From Sambucus nigra (lineage: Eukaryota; Streptophyta; Magnoliopsida; Dipsacales; Adoxaceae): a stretch of DNA of 64,000 nt. Location: assembly GCA_949130495.1 (NCBI GenBank), contig CASBWL010000413.1, positions 1 to 64,000 on the forward strand, in the 5' to 3' direction. Each line of letters begins with the position of its first letter. The first letter of the stretch is position 1. The position numbers and the translations under genes are program-made. Shown piece after piece: positions 1 to 12,810 of the stretch. The notes below the pieces were generated by a model. That model was given only the letters and a program-made list of their open reading frames with translations, did not search any database and was not told the origin of the DNA.

Positions 1-690
1 TAAGGTTCAAAGTTTTGTAAGAAGAAAGAAAAGAAAAGACCACATCATATAGTCTTACTGTAATTTGTTAGAACTGCTTGTACTTAATAAGTGTGTGTGT
101 GTGTGCATGCATGTGTTAGAGAGCACCTCCACAAACACTTTCACTCTACAACACGAAAAGTGTTGGTAATAAGATCTTGTGAACAAGAGTCGACGTAAAG
201 TGCTGGAACAAATCAGAAGTGAACAAACTGGGAGAACTACATCTACAATCAAAACTGCAGAGAAGTTATAAGGACACCAGATGGTACATTCCTAAACTTA
301 TATAGGTCTGAATTGTATGCATGTTAGTTATATAGTTTGTAACTCATAAATTTGTTATAGTGGATTTTTCTTTTTACTCCGTAGAGGGAGTCGTGGATGT
401 TTCCTCAATTGGTGAGGTTTTACCATGTAAAAAATAGTGAACATAATCTTTCTACATCTCCTCATCTCATTCTTGGTTGTGCTGAGTTTAAAACTTGTTT
501 AAACTATCTTTTAAACTTATTATTCAAATCTTGAATAGATCTCGTACATACTGATTTGTTAAACACATCTTGTGTTCAAATAGTTTGATCTTTACGAAAA
601 GAGTTTCTTCAAAAAACAACCCGGAGTTACTTAAATAGTTTATTTTTAATAAATGGATTTAGTAACATATTTTCAAAGACAATAAAAATT
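1..690 (+). repeat. Copia-like LTR fragment (R-U5 part)
   Basis: The stretch from about 340 to 640 resembles the reverse complement of the right-facing part of the solo LTR at 19859-22096. Shared blocks are TAGTGG.TTTTT, GTGGATGTTTCC, GGTTTTACCA, AACACATCTTGTGTT and CGGAGTT, in the same order and at similar spacing. This layout is typical of plant Copia LTRs, but no primer site or clean LTR edge is visible. Positions 1-340 are attached on the assumption that the LTR extends left. A short GT run lies at about 91-105. Boundaries are uncertain. Confidence 0.4.
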
Positions 691-1343
691 AAAACCTAAA
701 TGGAGTATAAAACATGTCCTTACAACTCACTTCCTTGTGTCTATCTTCTCTGACATTTCCCATACTGACGAGTGTTATTAGTCCAAAAATACGTGCATAG
801 CCTTCAAGGATGCAATCCATAGATATCGGTTGTAGACGATCACACTTAATCCAATGTGTTATATTTACCCACACAAATACACGTGATTGAATGTTATCTG
901 AATTAGAATATTTATTGTTATTTGTAAAGTTAGAGTATATTTTGATTCAATGGAATTGAGAGGATCTCACAAACGAGGTCTTTAAATATTATACCATAAC
1001 CATTAAAACACGATTTACCAATTTTAAAAACCTCGTTCAAACAAGGGAAGCTCTCGACCGAATGAGAGTTCCTCTCTTGAACTTTATAAAAGTTGTGTAT
1101 AATTAATTAGGGTTATTTAATGTATTGAAAATAGTGATTTTTTTACTTAAATGAATGAACCCATATCTTGAAATTTTATGTTTAGTTTAATTGAATTAGG
1201 TTAAAGAAATGTACGATCTTATTAGATATTCATATATAATCACATGATAGCCTACTTATTTACATGTATTTAGACATTTCCCTTTAAATATCAATGTAGA
1301 AATTGTATAAGAAATTATTGCAATTTATGATTATTTAATTTTA
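691..1343. other. Unassigned AT-rich DNA
   Basis: No coding pattern, element terminus or RNA gene was recognised here. The stretch separates the Copia-like fragment from the left edge of element T2. Confidence 0.5.
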
Positions 1344-1459
1344 TGTGTTATTATTATTATTATTTAATTTTTGTGTGCTTATATTTACTAATTTAATTTG
1401 GAGAAATTAAATTGGGATTCGATAAATATTAATTAGCGAGTTAAGGATGGAGATTTATT

Positions 1460-1576
<117 letters not shown>

Positions 1577-1686
1577 TACTTGCGTGTGACAAGTAAATAT
1601 ATGTCGCGTATGAGTGAAAAATGACGATTTATTATATTATGTTTGTAGAGAGTTAAATACGCGAATCGATATATTTTATGCGCGAC

Positions 1687-1691
1687 ACAGA
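1687..1691. repeat. Target-site duplication of T1, left copy
   Basis: ACAGA precedes the T1 LTR and pairs with GCAGA at 15172-15176, with 4 of 5 bases equal. Together they mark the insertion site of T1 in the T2 LTR. Confidence 0.75.
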
Positions 1692-2181
1692 TGTGACACC
1701 CCGACTAATTCAATACCGGGTAACTACTCCTTTATCTCGTTAATACAGAATATCAAGTCGGTTCAGATCTAGCATCACCGCCAAAAACATTTTTAACAAT
1801 TACTAGCCACCTAATACTTAAAAGTGAGTTCTCAATTTTTTTTAAATTAAATTAACAAGCAACCAATTAATTAAGCCAACCATACAACGTCCACATCATA
1901 ATCACAACAGAATAACGATGGAATAAATAAAATGAGTCTGGAGTAACACTCCCCTGAATAATCCAACTACTGAATAATTCCCAATACAAAAGTCTGAATA
2001 AATAGATAAATCCAAAACTGAAAGCCTGAGAATGCTATCTCTACATGGAAATGGGCGACATGCCCTAATAGATGAGTAACCCTGAATAGAATCAAGTGCA
2101 GAATGTGGAGGCGTCTAATACCGAGATCCTGTAACTTCCACACCAGCTACAACACGTCAATGTAATGGAACTTCTATGCTT

Positions 2182-2203
2182 GGCATCCCTGTGGCTGGGC
2201 ACC
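2182..2203 (-). other. Conserved LTR hairpin (T1 3' LTR)
   Basis: On the minus strand the block reads GGTGCCC, a short loop, then GGGATGCC, directly after a CCTTTTA run. The same stem and context occur in every well-preserved Tekay-like LTR here (9438, 34743, 37009, 45817 and 53440). The function is unknown. Confidence 0.6.
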
Positions 2204-3466
2204 TAAAAGGTCTTTACAAAAATAGATTTGGAAGCAAACAGGTTAGAGACCGAGGTGAAAACGGTTTAAAAATATAGCAACTGTTTAATGGCAATAAACA
2301 GTAAATATTATATACATGTTAGTTACGTGCTCTCGCATGAGTTTATCACCCCTCAATTAATATGCACGCCTAACGTATATCCTTAACCCATCCTAGTTAT
2401 GCCGCTAACTAACTAGTCTCTACCAGTTCCTATCTTCACATTATAATATGGGTCTATTTGTATCATTCTAATTTATTCTGTGTGTAACTTACCTTTACAT
2501 TAATCAGATTATTACATCAATTACGATATGGATTTTCACATTTTTAATCCCATTCAAATATCTTAAGTTTTCACATTCACACTTTAACAGTGAGGCAGTT
2601 ACGAGGACAAGTATATTATTTTCAGCATATATATATATATGGCACCCCTAGGTTACGGTGCACGTATAATCTACTATCGAATCCTGGTACATCAAGTACA
2701 TAAGGACTACACATTTCGAATCACTTAGGAACCGTTTCAATGAACAAAATCACACATATTGGAGGTAAACATAGTTCACATACCCATGGGTCACGTACAT
2801 ACCTACGCTCCCATGGTCAGTTGACTTATCAACTCACAAATAAGTCATTCACACCCCAATGTCCTTAATGTACCAATCTAGATCCCCTCGTAGGCACACA
2901 AAGATCAAATGGCGATTTTTCGAAAGCCAACCTCCCGTGATAGCTAGTATTGTAGGTATGTCATACACATAAGAAATCCATACACTAGGTATTCACATAA
3001 CCTAAGTAATCATATATCAATATAGGTATTCAATTGTTCCATCTTATAAGTCTCATACGTAGTAAGTTTATCCCGAACATTCTACGTAATATATATATTT
3101 ATCTTTATAACTCTCTCGTCGCATCAATTTGAGTACCTAAACCTATCCCTAAAGGTTACTAGGTCTCCTATGAGTTATTGATGTTATCTCAGTAACTTAA
3201 AGTCCCTCTGGTACTGTTACTATCCTTAAATCATCATTCATTCCCATTATAGTCTCAATTTGAAGGATTTCTAACGGTACCTCACTTAGTAGACCCTCGT
3301 AAGTGATAACATTCAATTCCATAAGCCAACCCATTTTTACGGGCATTAACTAGGACCTTACTGACCTTAATTAAGTCCTACGATACTATATTAATCACAA
3401 TAAGAATCATTTTAGGTTTGGGATTTATATTAAACTTTAAAGGGGAAAACTTTCAAAAATCAGGAG

Positions 3467-3545
3467 GGGTCGATCGATCGAAGGCAAAGGGTCGATCGAT
3501 AGAACTAGTCGATCGATCGACATTCTTGAGTCGATCGATCGATCA
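3467..3545. repeat. GATCGATC palindrome cluster (T1 3' LTR)
   Basis: Four copies of a TCGATCGATCGA-like self-complementary motif are spaced by 10-20 bp. The other T1 LTR (14015-14056) keeps only two, with the segment between them missing, so the array changes length by gain or loss of units. Confidence 0.9.
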
Positions 3546-4723
3546 AGCAGGTGTTTTCCCAGAAAGTCTTTAAACAGTTACGAGTTCTCCAAATTTACAC
3601 CCCAAATCCTCCATTACAACGTCCCAAACTCCCAACCAAATATACTACTCATTACACCAACATGTTCCCACAATCTCTAACGTTTTAGAATCATTAAACC
3701 ATCATGAATTAATAGTTTCTTGGATCAAAAGTTATAAATATTCCTCTAAACCTAGTTCTTCAAAATTTTTCCAAGAATATCAAATTTCTCAATATTAATT
3801 CGTAAATTTTTACACATGGATTAAGATTTCATTGTCTCTACATACAAGGAGTTCATCTACATGCAAAACCTACCCATATTGAAGATTTAATTCTCCAATT
3901 CATGAGATTGATAATATTTCTAGTTTAGTCTCTAATTCTAAACTATCATGGGTATTATATGTACTGAATCATTATAAGTTAAATCATTTGCCTCTTCTTA
4001 GAAGTTCTGATCCTTTGATGATGATAAAGGTCAGTTCTCCTTTTCTTTCCGATCACGAATCCGGTGATAGTGGTGGTGTGTGGTGGTTATGGCCTTGGAA
4101 ACCTTTGGAACTTCTCCTCTCTATTCACATTGGCCACTCTTTGATTTTGACAGATAATGGCCCTAATGTCCCTAAGGTTGGCTGATAAACAAAACCTAAT
4201 TCTCGTAGGTCACTATAGATTAAAATTTAAAATGACTAAAATACCCTCTCGGGTTGGCGGTTAGGCCTAAAAATGTCCCGGGACACAAACTAAACCCCCG
4301 ACTAGTGTTTTCCGACTATTTCGACCCTTCCGGACACATTGACGCACTCAAAATGATCATACGAATGAAATAAAAATTAATTACTTTTAAATCCATTGAA
4401 TTCAGTCCTGACTTGACTGACACGCGCGTCCCAACTTAATTATCGAAACTGTCGTATTTTCAACTCATGATAATTTTAATAAGTTCAATGATCACATATT
4501 GCCATAATCCATCAGTAATATTCAACATTATCATCATAATCAAATAATAATCATATATTACCATAATCACTCAATAATATTCAACATTATCATCATAATC
4601 AAATACTAACTCTCGTCTCGCTAGTTATTTAAATCCGAATTAATTTAACTAATCCCATAATTAAAAGCAATTTCATTTAATTAAATCTCATAATTAAAAG
4701 CCATAAAAAAATGGGGTATTACA

Positions 4724-4736
4724 TACTTCCCCCCAA
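4724..4736 (-). other. T1 polypurine tract
   Basis: On the minus strand the sequence is TTGGGGGGAAGTA, directly before the 3' LTR. It is the plus-strand primer for reverse transcription. Just upstream in element sense is a FRGRN-like coding end typical of the gypsy pol terminus. Confidence 0.85.
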
Positions 4737-7113
4737 ATAACGGAATTTCGTCCCGAAATTTGGAAAAGTAAGGCATACCTAGAAAAATAGGTATCCTCCT
4801 ATACTCAAACAAAATTCAAAGTAAAGCTCAATCACTACAACCCCCACTTCACAACAACCTTGTTGAACACTCTTGATACCTTATCAGTTATAGGGTCACA
4901 CCTCAATAAATGCACCTCACCTTGTGTCCTTACTAAACAACATTCGAATAAGAATAGCCTATAAATCATTGGCTATATTATCTCAATGTTATTAGGAGGT
5001 CGCACCTTACTTCGTATCAATTCCCCAATTTATCTAAACACAAAACTCCTATCTTGGGAGAAACCATAGAACATCTAAATACTCTTGTCTGTTCTTCGAA
5101 TATCTGTTTCCGACGGTGTAACTTTTACAAAAGGAAAAATCTACCTAAGATGGTTTATATTTATCCCATTATAGTCATCGGACTCTAACTTCTGACTCAT
5201 CCAAAACTTTGCTGATCCGCTCACCTCTAAACATCCAAAGGAAGGATAGTAAGGTTTATACACACCAAACCTCAGTAAGCACCTTGTCCACTATAAATAG
5301 GTACGGATGCTTTCACACAACTCTACTATCATGTAATATCCTCTCCCAATTACCATATTATACTTCACTTACTAGCTATACCCTTTGTGGAAATGAAATG
5401 ATCGTAATGAGTCCAAAATTACTTTCGTACAGCTCCACCACTCGTCAATCACCTTGCGCCTATTCCTTGGGCTATAGGTGATACAACCTGCTCAAAACAT
5501 AATGTTATCCCCAGTATTTCCTGATACCCCATATTGAAGGTGGGTTTTAAGGATCTCATCCTAGTTCAGAATAATACTGTGAAGGACCACGTACCGGCGA
5601 TATCACTATCTAATAGTGTAAATCACCCAAGGATATATCAATTAATTTCCTTCAGAATAACACGTTCCACACATTCGAAGGAACTCGTTACTTATCTTTG
5701 GGTTGGCAACCCATCAGAAAAATTTACCAACTTGACTCTTCCACTACTGGAATCGTTGGCTTGATACAAAATTTTCTAGTTGTATTCTTACTCCAACCGA
5801 TTTCTATCTATATAAGTGGTTCACGTGGAGGCTACTCATTATGTCCCGCTCAATACCGACTTCCACTTGTAATTCCTCCCATCAAGTGGTACTTAATAAC
5901 CTTCTTCTTCCCTCGGCGTATACCAAAAGTTTCGACCCGTGCACTTTTCACCACGATATGCACTTCTGGACTCTTTATACCTTGTTGACATCAGTATTCT
6001 ATTTATGCAGAAGTCACTCTCAATATTCTAGTGGGTAGAACTCCCCTCCATTTTGTCCATAATAGTTAAATATTTGTCTTCTCAAGGGATACCCCCTTTT
6101 TAAATGGCTTCCCATAGCCTTTCCACCAAGTTTGGACCTGCTACTCTGATTACACATGAATATATGGATTCTCGTCCTTTCTCACGCCACTAATTCCACT
6201 CTACCACTTCCATTTTGTCATATTATCCCCACAAGCATAAATTTCACCCATCTATTTCCATGTCTTTTCTTCCGGCGATTCTGACACCGAAAAACCAGGG
6301 TGTCCATACCCCCTATAAATAGTGCATACGGGTTTAAACATCATATACGCTTCCTCACATGCCTAATTATTTATTGCCCCTGTATTCCCAATATGGCTAT
6401 ACCACTTGGGCATTCTAAATCACCCTAAAATTTAAAATTCTAAATCCTCCTTAACATCATTCCATCCTTCAACCCGTTGTAATAAAACAAAATTTTCAAT
6501 ACTACCTCACCACACAACTTGCTCTACTGGCCTTATATCTTAATTTATGTTTTAACCGACAATTATAACTACATAGCTTTAGAACGACTGAGGTACTGGA
6601 CTCATGGGCGAATGGCCAAACATCTCCCAACTACTAACCTTACGATAAGTTTCATGCGTGGGATGTCTCGCAAAGTGAAATTCAAACAAGGAACCCCCCG
6701 ATACACTACTACCTAGAATTGTTAGTCATCAAAATCTGGTAAGACCTCAATTTATAACATGTACCCCCATATTCCCGTCTCTTAGCACAAAAGTTACATC
6801 TCCTTCCGCAATTACACTTCAACAAATAACTGCCTCCGAAATACACTCTCACTTAACATTGGTGGTAGTCACATTCCATAAACATTGCTCAAAATCCTAT
6901 CCCCAGACATACAACTATGAGTATTAACTTTCATGTCTCTAAAGGGTGATATAACAATGCGTTCTTCCTATTACCAAGTCCTGAGCGTTAAACATAATAA
7001 CAAGCTAAATCTTTTCGATGAACAGTAAACTAAATACAACCCGAATCATATTAACAAAGTCCCTACACATACCGGGATCGAATATCTCGAGACCATGATT
7101 CCCTTCGAAGTCT

Positions 7114-7186
<73 letters not shown>

Positions 7187-8922
7187 GAGAGTCCGACCCT
7201 CTCACAATTGAGGTCTCGTCAGAACCAAACATTCTACTCTAAGGTAGTAACCCCAATAGACTTGGGATATTCGCCCACTACCGGTATAATCATTTCTATA
7301 AAACCCTAATCAGGAAAGTATTAGACTCGTATAACACATCACTAAAATGAGTAATTTTAATAAAGTATATACCACTATCGATACACCCATTCATCCTCCG
7401 TGGATATACTAAAGGTAACCTCGCTATACCAGGAAAAATATTTACATAATAATAACGTCGTCAATATATGCACTAAACTCGTCTCACATACGAATTTAGC
7501 AATAATAAAGATGTAGTAACTCGTTCATGTCTTATACAATACGCCTCGTCTTCTAAGGGTAAAACTCATACTTCTACCTTGCCAGTCTCCCTGGCTGCTT
7601 AAATAGTTCTTGGACCTAGCACGCCTGTCTAAACCAAATCGAAAATTACATTAACTATTTCCCTTGCTAAGCACCATATCCTTATCCCTTTACTCACTTC
7701 GAAATTTTTTTAACGCATGGGATTTTACTCTCCCCAAAACGCCTCTACACTTAACCCACTTATCTCCGGTCATACTGACCATGTTAGGGTTATCCTTCTC
7801 TCGAAATTTGGTAGTCTTGACTTTGATGGCTACCTACGTTGTTCCATTAGATTTTATGTCCCTAAGGAACATGTTACTGGCTTCAATAGCCCTTACTGAA
7901 TTCACCATCGCTCGGTAAAAATCCAGCTATCTAAATCATCTAAATGGGTTCCTTGATGGGTCTCCCCCTTGTTCTGCTTTACTGACACCGCTTCACCCAG
8001 TCTTACTCTCTGACTAAATTCTTCGATTCTTGTTGCTCCACTCACAAGGAAGCGTTAACATCCACATTGATAAATGAAACATTGTTGTCATCTGCATTGA
8101 TCGCCCAGGAAGAATTTCCCATAAGTGCTAGCAAAATTGTACCTACTTCATCTGGTGCGAGGTTCGCTAATTGATTAAATTCCTTTTTACAAAGTGACTT
8201 CTATCCAACCCTCTTGTGTGAGTTTCGAACGATGTTCGCATCGTATCCTGAACATTTGATGAAGGAACTTGAGGTTAAACTGTACCTAAGATCCTTTCGT
8301 TGATACAACATTCCACTAATAAATGTGGTGATTGCCTCTCACCATTGTAACTCTGTTCTTACGAGCCAAGAAAAATTTTACCCTAAATTTTCCCTCCCGG
8401 TTAGCCACAGTCCGACATATGCTGAAGCCTTTAGATATTTTACCTTCGTTGGCTAACACACGCCATTTTTGCAAGTTTAGAATTTCTACTGCTGGTTCTC
8501 TTCAATGTTTCGTCTGACTCTCTCCCATTCCAACCTTTCTGGGTGAGTCTAATTTGACCCCACTTTTGACTATAGTGGTACCTGGAAGTCATATGTTGTG
8601 ACTCAGCCGTCTTTACCGTCCTGGCGTTTCGTGCCATAATAGGGGTGACCTCAACTATGATCATCATTGTTGAATATACCCATTAACCTCAACTGAGTTG
8701 TGCCTCGTGATGTCTGCCCAACTGCCCTCGCCTGACATACTGCATTGTTCGGCATATGAACACACCCGAATGCAAATAAGATTCACCATCATATACATTA
8801 TAGTAGGAGAACGAAATCTCACCAAATAAATCAACCATCCTAAGCATAGGGCTCTATAGCAAAGAAAGCTACGCTAGAAGCATAATAAGCCATACAGATC
8901 CTAAAGGACACTAAAACTTGAT
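4737..8922 (-). pseudogene. T1 internal region, badly decayed gag-pol
   Basis: Reading the minus strand, only a gag trace is convincing. Near 8130-8180 it encodes EFNQLANLAPDEV, matching the gag phrases EEFTRLAKFMPNEV of T2 and EEFIHLATFVPDEV of T3. It is followed by a trace of the next block, near 8050-8100. No protease, RT or integrase motif could be read. Short ORFs on both strands look random and do not resemble element proteins. The interior is 4.2 kb, similar to T3's 4.8 kb, so decay by point and indel change is more likely than one large deletion. A non-coding (LARD-like) interior is the alternative. Confidence 0.6.
7115..7183. repeat. (TA)n microsatellite
   Basis: About 33 TA units lie inside the T1 interior. 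Confidence 0.97.
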
Positions 8923-8934
8923 GCTCTGATACCA
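8923..8934 (-). other. T1 primer binding site (tRNA-Met type)
   Basis: The minus strand reads TGGTATCAGAGC, complementary to the 3' end of plant initiator tRNA-Met, two bases from the LTR edge. It fixes the element's orientation. Confidence 0.92.
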
Positions 8935-11485
8935 CCTATGACACCCCGACTAATTAAATACCGGGTACCTACTCCTTTATCTCATTAACACATAATATCA
9001 AGTAGGTTCAGATCTAGCATCACTACCGAAAACATATTTAACAATTACTAGCCACCTAATACTTAAAAGTGAGTTATCAAATTTTATTAAATTAAATTAA
9101 CAAGCAACCAATTAATTAAGCTAACCATACAACCTACACATCATAATCACTATAGAATAATAATGGAATAAATAAAATGAGTCTGGAGTAACACTCCCCT
9201 GAATAATCCAAATACTGAATAATTCCCAATACAAAAGTCAAAATAAATAGATAAATCCAAATCTAAAATAAAACTGAAAGTCTGAGAATGCTATCTCTAA
9301 ATGGAAATGGGAGAAATGCCCTAATAGATGAGTAACCCTAAATAGAATCAATTGCAGAATGTGGATTCGTCTAATACCGTGATCCTGTAACTTCCACAGT
9401 AGTTACATCACGTCATTGTAATGGAACTTCTATGCTTGGCGTCCCAGTGGCTGGGCACCTAAAATGTTTTTACAAAAATAGATTTGGAAGCAAACGAATT
9501 AGAGCCCGAGGTGAAAACAATTTAAAAATATAGCAAGTGTGTAATTGCAATAAACAGTAAATATTATATACATGTTAGTTACGTGCTCTCGCATGAGTTC
9601 CTCACCCCTCAACCAATGTGCACGCCTAACGTATACCCTTAACCCATCCTAGTTATGCCGCTAACTAACTAGTCTGAACCACTTCCTATCTTCACATTAT
9701 AATATAGGGGTCTATTGCTATCATTCTAATATATTCTTTGTGTAACTCACCTTTACATTAATCTGATTATTACATCAATTATGATATGTATTCTCACATT
9801 TTTAATCAAATTCAAATATCTCAATTTTTCACATTAATACTTCAATAGTGAGCCAGTTACGAGTACAAGTATATTCTTTTCAGCATATATATAAAAATAT
9901 GGCACCCCTAGACTAAGATGCAGTGCATGCATACTCTGCTATCGAATCCTGGTACATCACGAACATAAGGACTACGCGTTCCGAATCACTCAGGAACCGT
10001 TTCAATAAACAAAATCACACATATTGGAGGCGAACATAGTTCACATACCCATGGGTCACGTACATACCTACGATCCCATGACCAACTAACTTATTAACTC
10101 ACAAATAAGTCATTCACAACCCTATGTCCTTAAGGTACCAATCTAAATTCCACCGTAGGAACACAAAGATCAGATGGCCATTTTTCGAAAGCCAACCTCC
10201 TGTGATAGCAAGTATGGTAGGTATGTCATACACATAAGAAATGCATACACTAGGCATTCACACAACCTAATTAATCATATATCAATATAGGTATTCACAC
10301 GTTCCATCTTATAAGTCTCATACGCAGTAAGTTTATCCCGAACATTCTACGTAATATATATATATATATATATATCTATATAATAAGTAGTAAGGGTGTT
10401 TTCACTGTTCAATAAGTTTTTAAGACATTTAAGGGTTGAGACAAAGCCAACAAAGACAAATCTTTACACGTTTTGTTAAAACGAAAGGTTGAGATTGATT
10501 GTTATAACTTTAATTCAGAGTCGACTGCTTTTTAGATTACCACCCAATGGTTTAATTAATGTTTTGCATCAAAAGTTGTGTATCTATAGACAAGTTCTTT
10601 TTATCACGCTACTTTGCCTCATTCTATCAAATCCGTACACCTACCATAGAAATCTGTCACCTATCTCTCCCAAATGACCCGTATCTCAGCTATTAGATAC
10701 GCGTGGCTCGAGGAGCATATACTTTAATTTGAAAACCCTCTTCACAGTTACCAACCATTTTCTCTCTCTTAACCCAACATTTTTCCATTTTGTAATTCTC
10801 TGAAGCTCCGCCCATTTCCTAAAATTCGAAGATCCACTTCTATAATCTTCCAATGCTCCTTCATCTCCACTTTGGAAGGTATATACTCATTTTTGAATCT
10901 CTTAAATTCACGCTGCTTTGTGACTCCCTACATGTTTACTTCTTTGTTCCATTCAGGTTTAATGGTTCGCTATTTAAATGGTTTGGTTCACTATATGAAT
11001 GGTTTTTGTATTTTTATCCCATGTGTCACCTTCGTAGAATTAAGTTTGGAAGGTCAGATTGAGGTAATCTGTATCTCCATTTTACTTATGTTAATCCAAA
11101 TCTACTATTTTATCTATTTCTCTTGATTTCTAGATCTTGAACTCCATGGATTTGAGCAAGTGGAACTCACATGTTTTTTTTAAAATGTGTACCCTCACTC
11201 CTCAAACACCCCCTCTCTATTTCAAATCGCCGACCCAGTTCTCCCACTAAATGGAACTCCATGGATTTGGGCATTTATTTGTTTGTCAAATGCAAATTTC
11301 TAACGGATTTTTTGGTACTATGGCTTGACGAATCATGGATCTGAAGACGATCTAAAGGTATCCTGTTAAATCCTTTATCTTTTTGGTAAAAGTAAATCTA
11401 TTGGGTTTTAATTTTTTTTGTTTTGGGTATAAATTCATCTTTTGGTTTATGGTTCTGAAACTAAAACAGGGGTTTGATTCTTTTG

Positions 11486-11487
<2 letters not shown>

Positions 11488-11562
<75 letters not shown>
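11488..11562. repeat. (AT)n microsatellite in Helitron
   Basis: About 37 AT units form a pure run inside the Helitron. Confidence 0.97.
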
Positions 11563-11568
<6 letters not shown>

Positions 11569-12697
11569 GATGTTTAAAGGTTCAACATTTGTATTTTAAT
11601 TTTAAAAAAGAACTACATGATAACATTTGGATATTATACTTGCTGCAGATTACCTATTTGTGTGGATAAAATAAACAAGGAAATAGGGAGGTCCATGCCG
11701 TTTGCTATCTTAAGTACATGGAAAAATACTAAGTTAAGGTGAATGTGACAAAGGTAAGAGTTGGTAAGAGATGTATGAGCTGAGACGTGCTTACTAAATT
11801 TTCTGTTTGCTGGAAAATGTGGACAGCAGATTCTATGTACTTGGCTTAACTGCTTACAATGTTTTTTCTGTTTTCTATTTCCCCGTGTTTTTATGTTTTC
11901 TATTTCTCCTCACGGTGAGTTTCTTTGTCACACGAACTACATAATATCATCGTTGTTGATATATACTCGGTTAGTGTTTACACGGACAACATATTTTTTT
12001 GAAAATGGGTTTATGTTTACAAGTTGAATCTGCACCATATTTCTTTGTTAACTGAGTTTCTCATTACGGTGAGTTTCGGCCTGATATATAATGGGTGTAT
12101 ACAGGTTTATGGGTTTATATTGGGTTTATGTTTATAGATGATATATACATAATATTTATGGTTGATATATACACGAACTGTGTTAATTCTTAGCTGATAT
12201 ATACGTAATATCATCGTTGGGTCTTCAAAACTGGGTTTGGTGGGTTTACATGAACTTGGTTTATGGCTGGGTTTCTTTCTTCAAAACTGATAAATCGAGT
12301 ATTCTTTCATTTTTCTAAATGGGTTTGGACGGAAAACTGTAAACCCAGACTGATATTTACACGAAAACTGGGTTATTTGCAGACTTGCGGTGTGCTCCTT
12401 TTGCAGACCTGTTTGTGGAAGATGTACTGTTCAAGGTTGTGTTTAAGAGGGAGTAAATGCTTTTGCTTATACGAATATTCTCCTTTTTACTATGTTGTGC
12501 TCCCCTCGTGATTTAATAAAGTTTCCCGTGTTTTCACTAATGTGTATATGTTCACTAAATTCATGGTCAGACATGGACACACTCCCTTAATTTTAGGTAA
12601 TAATGAGAACATAAATCATCGTTGTTGGTATTTTGTAGTGAAGTATGTAACCTATTGCAACTGTCAATTTTAAGCTTGACCAAATGGGAATTCTCAT

Positions 12698-12810
12698 CTT
12701 AACGATTCTCACTTGCAATTCTTGAAGACAGTCACTAAATGGAGGGCCCATATCAGTTTAGTAGTCGCTTAATGATTCTCACTTGCAATTCTTGAAGACA
12801 GTCACTTAAA
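12698..12810 (+). repeat. Direct duplication in Helitron
   Basis: A 42-bp unit (starting CTTAACGATTCTCACTTGC) recurs at 12768 (starting CTTAATGATTCTCACTTGC), period 70 bp, with one or two differences. It is a local tandem duplication in the Helitron. Confidence 0.9.

Larger units (their letters stand above)
1692..4723 (-). repeat. T1 3' LTR (left copy)
   Basis: A 3,032-bp LTR reads TGTGACACCCC at its left edge and GGGGTATTACA at its right edge, nearly inverted termini. It aligns along its length with 8937-15171 once the Helitron is removed. It contains the conserved LTR hairpin at 2182-2203 and a GATCGATC motif cluster at 3467-3545. Confidence 0.93.

Noticed and set aside
3467..3545. Regularly spaced repeats as a CRISPR array
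   Set aside because: The units are short self-complementary motifs with tiny irregular spacers inside a plant LTR.
5209..6716. Several plus-strand ORFs of 65-96 codons
   Set aside because: They lie antisense in the T1 interior, have no recognisable domains and overlap one another in different frames.
7005..7232. ORFs with long Tyr-Ile repeats, here and at 11383 and 22044
   Set aside because: They are translations of TA microsatellites.
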